Shown here: piece by piece, positions 1-5,103 of the stretch
Position numbering within the stretch: the first letter of the stretch is position 1
How the letters are laid out: each line of letters begins with the position of its first letter
From: an uncultured Clostridia bacterium
GTDB taxonomy: Bacteria; Bacillota; Clostridia; Oscillospirales; Oscillospiraceae
Length of the DNA stretch: 6,769 nt
Direction: 5' to 3'
Assembly (NCBI GenBank): GCA_937894515.1
Contig: CALCRH010000296.1
Span: 1-6,769 of the forward strand
Notes under the pieces: generated by a model
Told to the model about the DNA's origin: nothing
Seen by the model: only the letters and a program-made list of their open reading frames with translations
Database searches by the model: none
Made by a program: the position numbers and the translations under genes

Positions 1-2
1 TG

Positions 3-221
3 CATGACGCTTATGTCATCCGTGGAGATAATGCCATTGAAAAGGATGCCGTCAATCCCGAAGACATCATCGGTGTGCTGTTCTCTTTCACCCGCAACGG
101 TAAACGGTATACCGCTACAGATATTTCCTATCGGATCTATTCACGGTTTTCGGTGTTCTATCATCCGTTGAAAATTACAATACAAAGAGCAAAGGGAAGA
201 ATCAAAAGAATTTTCAGATGA
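3..221 (+). CDS. S24/S26 family (signal-peptidase-like) protein, C-terminal fragment
   Basis: An open frame enters from the left edge and ends in TGA at 219-221, giving the last 72 residues of a protein. It opens with HDAYVIRGDNAIEKD and continues with a hydrophobic strand (IIGVLFSFTRNGK). The RGDN motif followed by an acidic loop and a strand of the 'DIIGVL' type is the usual C-terminal part of the S24/S26 peptidase fold, shared by signal peptidase I and LexA-like peptidases. The catalytic Ser and Lys would lie upstream, outside the window, so activity cannot be judged. The last 20 residues are basic (IQRAKGRIKRIFR). The stop overlaps the next start as ATGA, so the two proteins are probably made together. 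In Clostridia such peptidases are known next to nucleotidyltransferases in peptide-maturation neighbourhoods. That role is inference here. Confidence 0.6.
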   Translation, partial: HDAYVIRGDNAIEKDAVNPEDIIGVLFSFTRNGKRYTATDISYRIYSRFSVFYHPLKITIQRAKGRIKRIFR

Positions 222-1342
222 AGATAAACGACGCTTACGACTATTTAATACACCTCATCGCTTGTGCAATACATAAGGAAACACCGCAGCCACCGCCGGA
301 CGGTATCGACTATGCACAGGTATTGTCCTGCGCTGTCCGTCATGATGTTGCCGGCTTTGCTTATCTCGGCGTAATAAGAGCAAAAGCAAAACCGGATGCG
401 GCAATACTTGATAAATGGAAACAACGCTATCTGCTCGGCATTAACCGTAATTCCGAACAGGAAGAAGCAAGAAATAATCTTCTTGCCGAGCTTCACGCAC
501 AAGGCATCGCAACATTTGAAGTGCAAGGCACAAAAGTTAAACAATATTATCCTTCGCCCGATTTGCGGATGATGAGTGATATTGATATCATCATCGAAAA
601 AGAACATATTCCAACTGCAGAAAAGATTTTGAAAGCACTTGGCTATAGAACCACCCGTCAAGGTGATTTTGAGGTTGACGGGCATAAGAAAGATATTTAT
701 ATCGAAATCCATACCGATTTCTTCCCGGAAAGCCATAAATATGCCGAGATTATAAACAAACCGTTCAAATTTGCAACGGTAAACGATGATTACACCGCCG
801 CTATTTCCGATACGGTGTTTTGGTCTTATCACCTGCTCCACTGTCTCAAGCATTATACGGGCAAAGGCATCGGTTTGCGCCGTTTGCTTGACTTGTATTT
901 CTTGGCACCGAAAATGGCTGAAACGGCAGATACGGAATATGTAAATGAACTGCTCTCAAAAAACGGACTCGCAGAGGATGTAAAAGACCTTTTGGCAATT
1001 ACTGAATATTTCTTTGACGGTAAAGAAACGGATAGAAATATCAGCGATGCTGTTGCAGTAATCAAATCTGCCGGTACACACGGCAATATGCAGCTCTATT
1101 ACAGCAACAAATTCAAAGCAATGAAAGATGAAGGCAAACACTTCGTAAAGCTTCGCTATTTCCTCTCGCTTGTGTTTCCGAAAAAAGAAAGTATATATAA
1201 GGCATATCCATTTTGCAAAGAGCATCATTATCCGTATGCCTTGGCTTGGCTTCATCGGGCAATCCGCATCCTGTTTAAGCCGGGAAGAATAAAAATGTTT
1301 TTCGGGTATATAAAGAATATCCGTAGTGCAGATGTAAAATGA
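218..1342 (+). CDS. Uncharacterised nucleotidyltransferase family protein (NTP_transf_5-like)
   Basis: This complete 374-residue protein fits the nucleotidyltransferase superfamily, type NTP_transf_5. The core is visible at residues 100-165: a VQGTKVKQYYP strand-helix, R117, then SDIDIII with the paired metal-binding aspartates D121 and D123, then YIEIH (E163, H165), a plausible third acidic site after the LGYRTT segment. Further family-like landmarks are a helical LLHCLKHYTGKGIGLRRLLDL stretch near 206-226 and a C-terminal VFPKKESIYKAYPFC segment near 319-333 followed by a WLHRAIRILF helix. The start is ATG 218, chosen because it overlaps the preceding stop as ATGA; the weak AAAGGG upstream suits coupling. 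Members occur beside PqqD-like, kinase-like and ABC transporter genes in peptide natural-product loci, for example some lasso-peptide clusters. The substrate here is unknown. Family placement is firm; function is not. Confidence 0.85.
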   Translation: MKINDAYDYLIHLIACAIHKETPQPPPDGIDYAQVLSCAVRHDVAGFAYLGVIRAKAKPDAAILDKWKQRYLLGINRNSEQEEARNNLLAELHAQGIATFEVQGTKVKQYYPSPDLRMMSDIDIIIEKEHIPTAEKILKALGYRTTRQGDFEVDGHKKDIYIEIHTDFFPESHKYAEIINKPFKFATVNDDYTAAISDTVFWSYHLLHCLKHYTGKGIGLRRLLDLYFLAPKMAETADTEYVNELLSKNGLAEDVKDLLAITEYFFDGKETDRNISDAVAVIKSAGTHGNMQLYYSNKFKAMKDEGKHFVKLRYFLSLVFPKKESIYKAYPFCKEHHYPYALAWLHRAIRILFKPGRIKMFFGYIKNIRSADVK

Positions 1343-1385
1343 AAGAGAAGACAAATAAAACAGGACGAACAAAACAAACGATGTC

Positions 1386-1395
1386 AAGGAGGTGA
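1386..1395 (+). promoter_or_regulatory. Perfect Shine-Dalgarno sequence
   Basis: AAGGAGGTGA is fully complementary to the conserved 3' end of 16S rRNA and sits 6 bases before ATG 1402. It is the strongest ribosome site in the window, yet the frame behind it is not a recognisable gene. This suggests either a real small protein, a leader peptide, or the start of a host gene cut by insertion. Confidence 0.6.
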
Positions 1396-1401
1396 GGTCG
1401 T

Positions 1402-1653
1402 ATGTTCGCCGCAAACAACAGAATATGCGATCCGCCCAACCCACCGGATCGACGAAGCAGCCCCCGAATTGAAAGCAAAATCAATTCGGGGGCTTCCTAT
1501 TTACCCATTCGACATAAATCTGTTAAAAATCTTGTCAATCGCTACTCCGTAACAAATATTGACAGATTGTACCTGTACGCTTTCGACAAACACTCCCCAC
1601 CATATCATCGCACCAAACCAACACAAAGGATAATCAAAAGTGGCGATGGATAA
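1402..1653 (+). CDS. Small ORF of unknown function with an ideal ribosome site; possibly a truncated gene or leader peptide
   Basis: This 83-codon frame begins MFAANNRICDPPNPPDRR. Its only strong support is the ideal ribosome site six bases upstream and its position directly after the nucleotidyltransferase. I recognise no family. The protein is rich in Arg, Ser and Pro, has one Cys (residue 9), no membrane segment and no repeated motif. The two stem-loops at 1428-1492 lie inside it, and translation through them looks constrained by base-pairing rather than by protein sequence. The later part lacks any domain-like pattern and probably is not coding. I think the real message is that translation started here once: either a short leader peptide before an attenuator, or a host gene whose body was replaced when the element inserted. 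An authentic 83-aa protein is possible but unproven. Confidence 0.25.
   Translation: MFAANNRICDPPNPPDRRSSPRIESKINSGASYLPIRHKSVKNLVNRYSVTNIDRLYLYAFDKHSPPYHRTKPTQRIIKSGDG
1428..1451. repeat. Stem-loop, perfect 7-bp inverted repeat
   Basis: CGATCCG (1428-1434) pairs exactly with CGGATCG (1445-1451) across a 10-base loop rich in C and A. It lies nine bases before a second, stronger stem-loop, making a tandem pair just after a strong ribosome site. Confidence 0.55.
1461..1492. repeat. Strong stem-loop, perfect 12-bp inverted repeat
   Basis: CCCCCGAATTGA (1461-1472) pairs exactly with TCAATTCGGGGG (1481-1492) across an 8-base loop (AAGCAAAA). A further GAAG/CTTC pairing (1454-1457 with 1493-1496) can extend the stem past a three-base bulge. 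No T tract follows on either strand, so it is not a standard intrinsic terminator. It could be an RNA-stability or attenuator hairpin, or a boundary element. Confidence 0.7.
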
Positions 1654-1746
1654 AATCCGATATTGGGGACAAAGCAAAGCGTACATATTTTTTTTACTCA
1701 TCACATCGACAAAATTCCGAGTAATCGGAGTTAACCCCAATTTAAT

Positions 1747-1802
1747 CGCCAAACTTATACACCGTATTCTGACGGTTTTTGAGTTTGGCGGTTTTTCTTT
1801 TT
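1747..1802 (+). terminator. Intrinsic terminator
   Basis: CGCCAAACT (1747-1755) pairs with AGTTTGGCG (1782-1790), and inside it ACCGT (1761-1765) pairs with ACGGT (1772-1776) around a 6-base loop. The stem is followed directly by GTTTTTCTTTTT. The compound stem plus T tract reading rightward is a good factor-independent terminator. It would stop transcription arriving from the nucleotidyltransferase side before the sigma-like gene. Confidence 0.7.
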
Positions 1803-1841
1803 CACGCCCATTTTTCGGATACCACTGCCGCAGTCCGCCTG

Positions 1842-1876
1842 CGTTCAATCGTTTTTCAAAAAAATTCGATTGAACG
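1842..1876 (+). promoter_or_regulatory. Hairpin abutting the ribosome site of the sigma-like gene
   Basis: CGTTCAATCG (1842-1851) is the exact reverse complement of CGATTGAACG (1867-1876), with a 15-base A/T-rich loop. The right arm shares its last base with the GGAGG ribosome site (1876-1880) that serves ATG 1889. Folding could restrict ribosome access, or the palindrome could be a protein-binding operator. Which of these applies is inference. Confidence 0.5.
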
Positions 1877-1888
1877 GAGGAAAATATC

Positions 1889-2404
1889 ATGGATACAAAG
1901 TATCCGAACAATATCGATCCACGCCCGAAACGGCGTAAGGACAAGGACAACCCTTATGAAATATTCACGGTCGGCATCGAAACCGATAACCCGCACTTCT
2001 ACATCTCATTCACGGATGGACAAGGTGTCAAGGTATGCATGGAAATCGAAAAGAAGCTGTACGAGCTTTTCGACAAGTATGAACTTGAAGACCTTTCGTT
2101 TCTCAATGAACAGGACAGGCACTACTACTTACGCTCGGATAATGACGAGAGCTTTGAAGAACGGTGTGCCGATGAATCCGAAAGCGTTGAGGATGCCGTC
2201 ATAACCGAAATGAGAAACGAAGCTCTGCGAAAAGCTATTGCAGGTCTGCCCGAAGTGCAGCGCCGAAGACTGCTCCTGTACTATTTTGAAGGCATGAGTT
2301 ACGAGGAAATCGCACAAAAAGAAAAATGCACCGTCATGCCGATCAAACGGTCAATAGACCGGGCAAAAGAAAAAATTAAAAAAATTTTTCAAAACAGGGG
2401 CTAA
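1889..2404 (+). CDS. Sigma-70 region 4-like protein (HTH, mobile-element type)
   Basis: This 171-residue protein has two parts. Residues 1-80 start with a basic segment (PRPKRRKDKDNPYEIFTVGIE) and a beta-rich stretch (PHFYISFTDGQGVKVCMEI), typical of the sigma-like proteins that accompany clostridial recombinases. Residues 105-166 resemble sigma-70 region 4: a helix ending LPEVQRRRLLLYYFEG, then the helix-turn-helix MSYEEIAQKEKCTVMPIKRSIDRAKEKIKK, which in sigma factors reads the -35 element. There is no region 2, so it probably cannot act as a stand-alone sigma factor; it may be a DNA-binding regulator or polymerase-associated factor for the element's own promoters. The start is supported by GGAGG (1876-1880) eight bases before the ATG. 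The linker near residues 83-106 is very acidic. The family is clear; the target is unknown. Confidence 0.85.
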   Translation: MDTKYPNNIDPRPKRRKDKDNPYEIFTVGIETDNPHFYISFTDGQGVKVCMEIEKKLYELFDKYELEDLSFLNEQDRHYYLRSDNDESFEERCADESESVEDAVITEMRNEALRKAIAGLPEVQRRRLLLYYFEGMSYEEIAQKEKCTVMPIKRSIDRAKEKIKKIFQNRG

Positions 2405-2411
2405 AAAACGC

Positions 2412-2471
2412 TCACAAGTGAGGTATCAGGTGAAGGGATCAAAAATCCCATGCCTGTTTCCTCACTTGTGA
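2412..2471 (+). repeat. Long stem-loop after the sigma-like gene
   Basis: TCACAAGTGAGG (2412-2423) is the exact reverse complement of CCTCACTTGTGA (2460-2471). Inside, CAGG (2427-2430) can pair with CCTG (2453-2456), and GGGAT (2435-2439) with ATCCC (2445-2449) around a CAAAA loop. It begins eight bases after the sigma-like stop and has no T tract after it. It could protect the 3' end of the message, end transcription with a factor's help, or bind a protein. It lies 20 bases upstream of the next promoter's -35 element. Confidence 0.7.
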
Positions 2472-2491
2472 CGGAAGACAGGCGTTGCTCT

Positions 2492-2519
2492 TTGACAACT
2501 GAATAGTACAGCATATCTT
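2492..2519 (+). promoter_or_regulatory. Candidate sigma-70 promoter for the non-coding RNA
   Basis: The -35 element TTGACA (2492-2497) matches the consensus exactly. With a 16-base spacer the -10 would be TATCTT (2514-2519), four of six matches. No gene begins nearby, and a structured interval ending in a terminator follows. Transcription would start near 2526. Confidence 0.5.
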
Positions 2520-2525
2520 TTACTT

Positions 2526-2903
2526 TCCTTCTGCTGTCGGCAGAACCGACAAGCCACATGAACGAACTCCCCGGATGCGTAATAAAAACGCTTCTGCGGA
2601 CTTCAGGATTCAGACGGTACGGCGCAATCCGTAACGAAGGCGATGACAGGCAGAAGCACTAATGATACTTGCGTCCGGTCGAAAGTCGAGCGTTGAAGCG
2701 GAACCTAAGAGCATCCGTGATCCGTCGCAACACACGAGGGCGCCTCGCAGAGAACCTGGGAGGGGTGAAATTCCCATGAGGCAGAATGCACTGCCGGAGG
2801 ATATGTTCCCGTCAACCGAGGGTGTCGTGGACAAATATCGGTGAAACGAAAAACGATTGATACTATCAGGCGACCGTTTGTACTTTTACAGGCGGTCGCT
2901 TTT
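2526..2903 (+). ncRNA. Candidate structured small RNA between the sigma-like gene and mazF
   Basis: About 380 bases lie between a candidate promoter and an intrinsic terminator and hold no convincing protein gene. Many complementary segments can be seen. A long-range stem joins 2528-2538 with 2645-2656 (CTTCTGC/GCAGAAG and TGTC/GACA, one bulged G). Within it sit GCGT/ACGC (2577-2591) and TACGG/CCGTA (2618-2633). Further on are CGAGG-gcg-CCTCG (2735-2747), TGGGA/TCCCA (2757-2776), GGCAG-aatgca-CTGCC (2780-2795) and GATAT/ATATC (2800-2839). The heptamer GGCAGAA occurs three times (2539, 2649, 2780). I do not recognise a known RNA family: there is no domain V-like group II intron hairpin, no RNase P or tmRNA signature, and no tandem repeats like those of a type III antitoxin. 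It may be a regulatory RNA of the element or an intron-like remnant. The 5' end is inferred from the promoter and is uncertain. Confidence 0.5.
2870..2903 (+). terminator. Intrinsic terminator between the RNA interval and mazF
   Basis: GCGACCG (2870-2876) pairs with CGGTCGC (2893-2899). The stem continues through two T-G pairs into TGTA/TACA (2879-2882 with 2887-2890), making 13 pairs closed by a 4-base loop, followed by TTTT at 2900-2903. It ends eight bases before the mazF ribosome site, so it separates, or attenuates between, the upstream RNA and the toxin gene. Confidence 0.7.
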
Positions 2904-2923
2904 ACTTAAACGGAGGAACCAAA

Positions 2924-3283
2924 ATGGAACAGGTAAAACGAGGCGAAATCTATTACGCCGATTTATCGCCTGCTGTCGGGAGCGAACAGGACGGAATGCG
3001 TCCCGTGCTTGTTCTGCAAAACGACACCGGCAACAGATACAGCGGAACGACTATTGTCGCCGCCATCACAAGCAAAAAGAAAAAGACCTACCTGCCGACT
3101 CATGTGGAAATCCATACGGACGGACTGAAAACCGAATCGGTCGTTCTGCTCGAACACATCCGCACCATTGATAAAGCACGGCTTTATGAACGGATCGGAA
3201 AAATCAGCAAGGACGATATGGGAAAAGTGGATCACGCACTGATCGTGAGCTTTGGCATCAAATATATGGAGGATCTGTTATGA
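2924..3283 (+). CDS. MazF/PemK-type endoribonuclease toxin
   Basis: This 119-residue protein closely follows the Bacillus NdoA/MazF pattern throughout: KRGEIYYADLSPAVGSEQ at the start, RPVLVLQND, then TTIVAAITSKKKK, LPTHVEI, SVVLLEHIRTIDK and a C-terminal helix. R26 and T49 align with the catalytic Arg25 and Thr48 of Bacillus MazF, so the enzyme looks intact. The family cleaves single-stranded RNA at short sequence motifs, usually as a dimer held inactive by a MazE-type antitoxin encoded upstream. Here no such gene precedes it: the 519 bases upstream are the non-coding interval. The ribosome site is GGAGG (2912-2916), seven bases before ATG. A small gene overlaps its stop. It may serve as an addiction module for the element, or have been recruited for another role. 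No specific symbol is given because the chain differs from characterised members. Confidence 0.93.
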   Translation: MEQVKRGEIYYADLSPAVGSEQDGMRPVLVLQNDTGNRYSGTTIVAAITSKKKKTYLPTHVEIHTDGLKTESVVLLEHIRTIDKARLYERIGKISKDDMGKVDHALIVSFGIKYMEDLL

Positions 3284-3438
3284 CGGAAAACAAAACCGAT
3301 ATCAACAACGCTTCCTTTGCGTACAGCGTGAATCTGCTCCGCACCCTGCTCGTCATGAACCTCATCACCAAAGAGGAATATGATAAAATCGTTATTATCA
3401 GCGCAGAATACTACCAAACGGATATCCTTTGCACTTGA
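3280..3438 (+). CDS. Small SHOCT-like protein, translationally coupled to mazF
   Basis: A 52-residue protein starts at ATG 3280, whose bases overlap the mazF stop (ATGA), so it is probably translated by coupling. Its core, SVNLLRTLLVMNLITKEEYDKIVII (residues 16-40), fits the SHOCT pattern: a short helix, a turn with 'LIT', then an acidic helix with EEY. Small proteins of this kind are commonly found next to recombinases in clostridial mobile elements. SHOCT modules are thought to mediate oligomerisation or interaction with larger partners, but their role in these elements is not established. Since no antitoxin lies before mazF, this is the only protein in the same operon that could act as one. 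Antitoxins normally come first, so I rate that as speculative. Confidence 0.65.
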   Translation: MTENKTDINNASFAYSVNLLRTLLVMNLITKEEYDKIVIISAEYYQTDILCT

Positions 3439-3440
3439 AA

Positions 3441-3519
3441 AAATATCTAAAAAAAATCTTCCGATTTTCGCTGGATATTTCCGTACTCCCGTGATACTGT
3501 TTGTGTTGCCGAAAGGCAA
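3441..3519 (+). promoter_or_regulatory. Nested inverted repeats and a GAAA-loop hairpin in the recombinase leader
   Basis: AAATATC (3441-3447) pairs with GATATTT (3474-3480), enclosing AAAATC-ttcc-GATTTT (3453-3468). Further on, TTGCC-GAAA-GGCAA (3506-3519) forms a hairpin with a stable GNRA loop ten bases before the ribosome site AAAGGA (3529-3534). No clear promoter or T tract is visible. The structures could set the level of recombinase made relative to MazF. Confidence 0.4.
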
Positions 3520-3543
3520 ATAAAGACGAAAGGAAAAAGAAAA

Positions 3544-5103
3544 ATGCAAGTAACAGACATTACCCGTGAAAAGCAGCCCGAAGAAACAGTTCTCCGTCTG
3601 GCAGGTTACTGCAGAGTATCAAGCAAATCGGAAGATCAGCTTCACTCCCTTGTCGCACAAATCAGGCATTACAAGGATTACGAAAAAAGCCATCCCGAAT
3701 ACAAGTTGGTTGATATCTATGCGGATGAAGGACTTACCGGAACCGACCTCGAAAAGCGAGAAGAACTGAACCGACTGATACGGGACTGCAAAAAAGGTCT
3801 CATCGACCGCATCATCACCAAGTCGGTCAGCCGATTCGCACGAAACACAATGGAACTGCTTGAAACCATCCGAATGCTCAAATCAATAGGAGTCAGCGTA
3901 TACTTCGAGGAACAAGGCATCGACACCGCCAAACTCAACGGCGAAATGATTGTCACCTTTCCCGGCATGGCGGCACAGCAAGAATCCACATCCATCTCGG
4001 ACAATGTGAGGTGGAGCTACAAAAAGAGAATGCAGTCGGGCGAATTCAACTGTACCGCCCCTGCTTACGGCTTCAACCTCGTCAAAGGACAGCTTGAGAT
4101 CAACGAACCCGAAGCCGAAGTCATACGCAGAATCTTCGACCTGTACCTCAAGGGCTACGGGAAACAGGCAATCGCACAGATACTCAACGATGAGGCGGTA
4201 CCACGCCGATACAAACAGAAAAAATGGTACTGCTTCACAATCAATTATGTTCTGAACAATGAACGATATATGGGCGATGCACTCCTGCAGAAATCCTATG
4301 TGACCGAAACCCTGCCACATAAAAAGATGAAGAACAACGGCGAGCTTCCAAAATACTATGTAGAAAACACCAACCCCGCTATCGTCAGTCGGGAAACCTA
4401 CGAAGCGGTACAACGCCTGCAAAGAGAACGGGAAACAAACAGACCGAAAAGAAACGCACTTCACTTGCTGAACGGCATAATGCGGTGTCCCGACTGCGGC
4501 AGAACCTTCCGAAGACAAATTATACACGGCATACCTTATTGGATATGCTCCGGTCAGTCTTCAGGGGCGACCGACTGTAACCGCCGCAGAGTCAGAGAGG
4601 ATATGGTATACGAAACCTTCCTGCTTATGCTCTGCAAGCTCAAGGACTACCAAGAAGAACTCATCGAAACGATGATAAAAGACCTTGAAGAAATGCAGAA
4701 CCTAACAAGCGAAAACCACGGACGAATCGCCGAGATAGACAAAGAGATTGCCGACCTTGCCGCACGGAATCTGATCATCACAAGGATGCACAACAGCGGT
4801 ATACTGAATCCGGCGGACTTCACGGCACAGTCAACCGAAATCAATAACAAGATAAAAGCCCTTCGCTCCGAAAGAAATAAAAAGCTCGCTGAGGACGAAA
4901 GCGATGAAATGCTTGAACGGCTCTATGAACTGAACGGTCTGATGACTGAATACGAACCGACACTTAATATGGACGAAGAACTGTTCGGCAGCATTGTAAA
5001 AAGCATCACGGTAGAAAGCAATGCCGAAATCACCTTCAACCTTATAGGCGGTATTCGGCTGACCGAAGAAATCAATATGAGAGGACGGTGCAAAACCGCA
5101 TGA
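3544..5103 (+). CDS. Large serine recombinase, complete
   Basis: This 519-residue protein has the full architecture of a large serine integrase. The catalytic resolvase domain covers about residues 18-160, with GYCRVSS (R24, nucleophile S26), an ADEGLTGT loop, and SVSRFARN carrying R97 and R100. A long helix follows (QQESTSISDNVRWSYKKRM). The recombinase DNA-binding domain is about 172-290 (APAYGFNLV, EAEVIRRIFDLYLKGYGKQAIAQILN, NNERYMGDALLQKSY). The zinc ribbon spans about 309-350 with CPDC (C315, C318), C335 and C345. A charged coiled coil lies near 366-455 and a short beta-rich tail follows. All key residues are present, so it should be active in integrating or excising the element by strand exchange through a phosphoserine link. 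The ribosome site AAAGGA lies nine bases before ATG. Its stop overlaps the next gene as ATGA. Confidence 0.93.
   Translation: MQVTDITREKQPEETVLRLAGYCRVSSKSEDQLHSLVAQIRHYKDYEKSHPEYKLVDIYADEGLTGTDLEKREELNRLIRDCKKGLIDRIITKSVSRFARNTMELLETIRMLKSIGVSVYFEEQGIDTAKLNGEMIVTFPGMAAQQESTSISDNVRWSYKKRMQSGEFNCTAPAYGFNLVKGQLEINEPEAEVIRRIFDLYLKGYGKQAIAQILNDEAVPRRYKQKKWYCFTINYVLNNERYMGDALLQKSYVTETLPHKKMKNNGELPKYYVENTNPAIVSRETYEAVQRLQRERETNRPKRNALHLLNGIMRCPDCGRTFRRQIIHGIPYWICSGQSSGATDCNRRRVREDMVYETFLLMLCKLKDYQEELIETMIKDLEEMQNLTSENHGRIAEIDKEIADLAARNLIITRMHNSGILNPADFTAQSTEINNKIKALRSERNKKLAEDESDEMLERLYELNGLMTEYEPTLNMDEELFGSIVKSITVESNAEITFNLIGGIRLTEEINMRGRCKTA
3811..3848 (+). repeat. 38-bp direct repeat, copy 1, in the first recombinase
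   Basis: This block, encoding IITKSVSRFARN, is identical base for base to 6283-6320 in the third recombinase. A second shared block, 21 bases encoding YFEEQGI, occurs at 3901-3921 and 6373-6393. The copies are 2472 bases apart in the same direction. Confidence 0.85.

Larger units (their letters stand above)
1343..1888. other. Transition region between the nucleotidyltransferase and the mobile-element genes
   Basis: This is 546 bases without a recognisable protein gene. At its left edge an ATG overlaps the nucleotidyltransferase stop (1339-1342) and opens a basic 18-codon frame to 1395 (MKEKTNKTGRTKQTMSRR). The end of that frame is itself a perfect Shine-Dalgarno for the frame at 1402. Rightward come two tandem stem-loops (1428-1451 and 1461-1492), a 7-bp inverted repeat TGTCAAT/ATTGACA at 1533-1539 and 1558-1564, an A/T-rich stretch, a small TCCGA-gtaa-TCGGA hairpin at 1716-1729, a terminator and a hairpin at the sigma-like gene's ribosome site. 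The left end of the mobile element most likely lies within this region, but I cannot place the exact point. Confidence 0.6.

Noticed and set aside
1559..1564. TTGACA as a promoter in the transition region
   Set aside because: No acceptable -10 element follows at 16-18 bases on the + strand. A minus-strand TTGACA (1538-1533) with TATGTC is equally weak and leads to no gene.
1501..1950. A 149-codon minus-strand frame opposite the transition region
   Set aside because: It runs through the terminator and the ribosome-site hairpin of the sigma-like gene, has no recognisable domain and no good ribosome site.
2662..2844. A 60-codon + strand frame inside the non-coding interval (starts MILASGRKSS)
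   Set aside because: It has no ribosome site, an Arg/Pro-rich low-information product, and lies within base-paired segments. It is better explained as RNA sequence than as a protein or a MazE-type antitoxin.
2526..2903. Group II intron or other known large RNA
   Set aside because: I looked for a domain V-like hairpin, a maturase gene, and RNase P, tmRNA or SRP signatures and found none. A degenerate intron fragment cannot be fully excluded without a covariance search.
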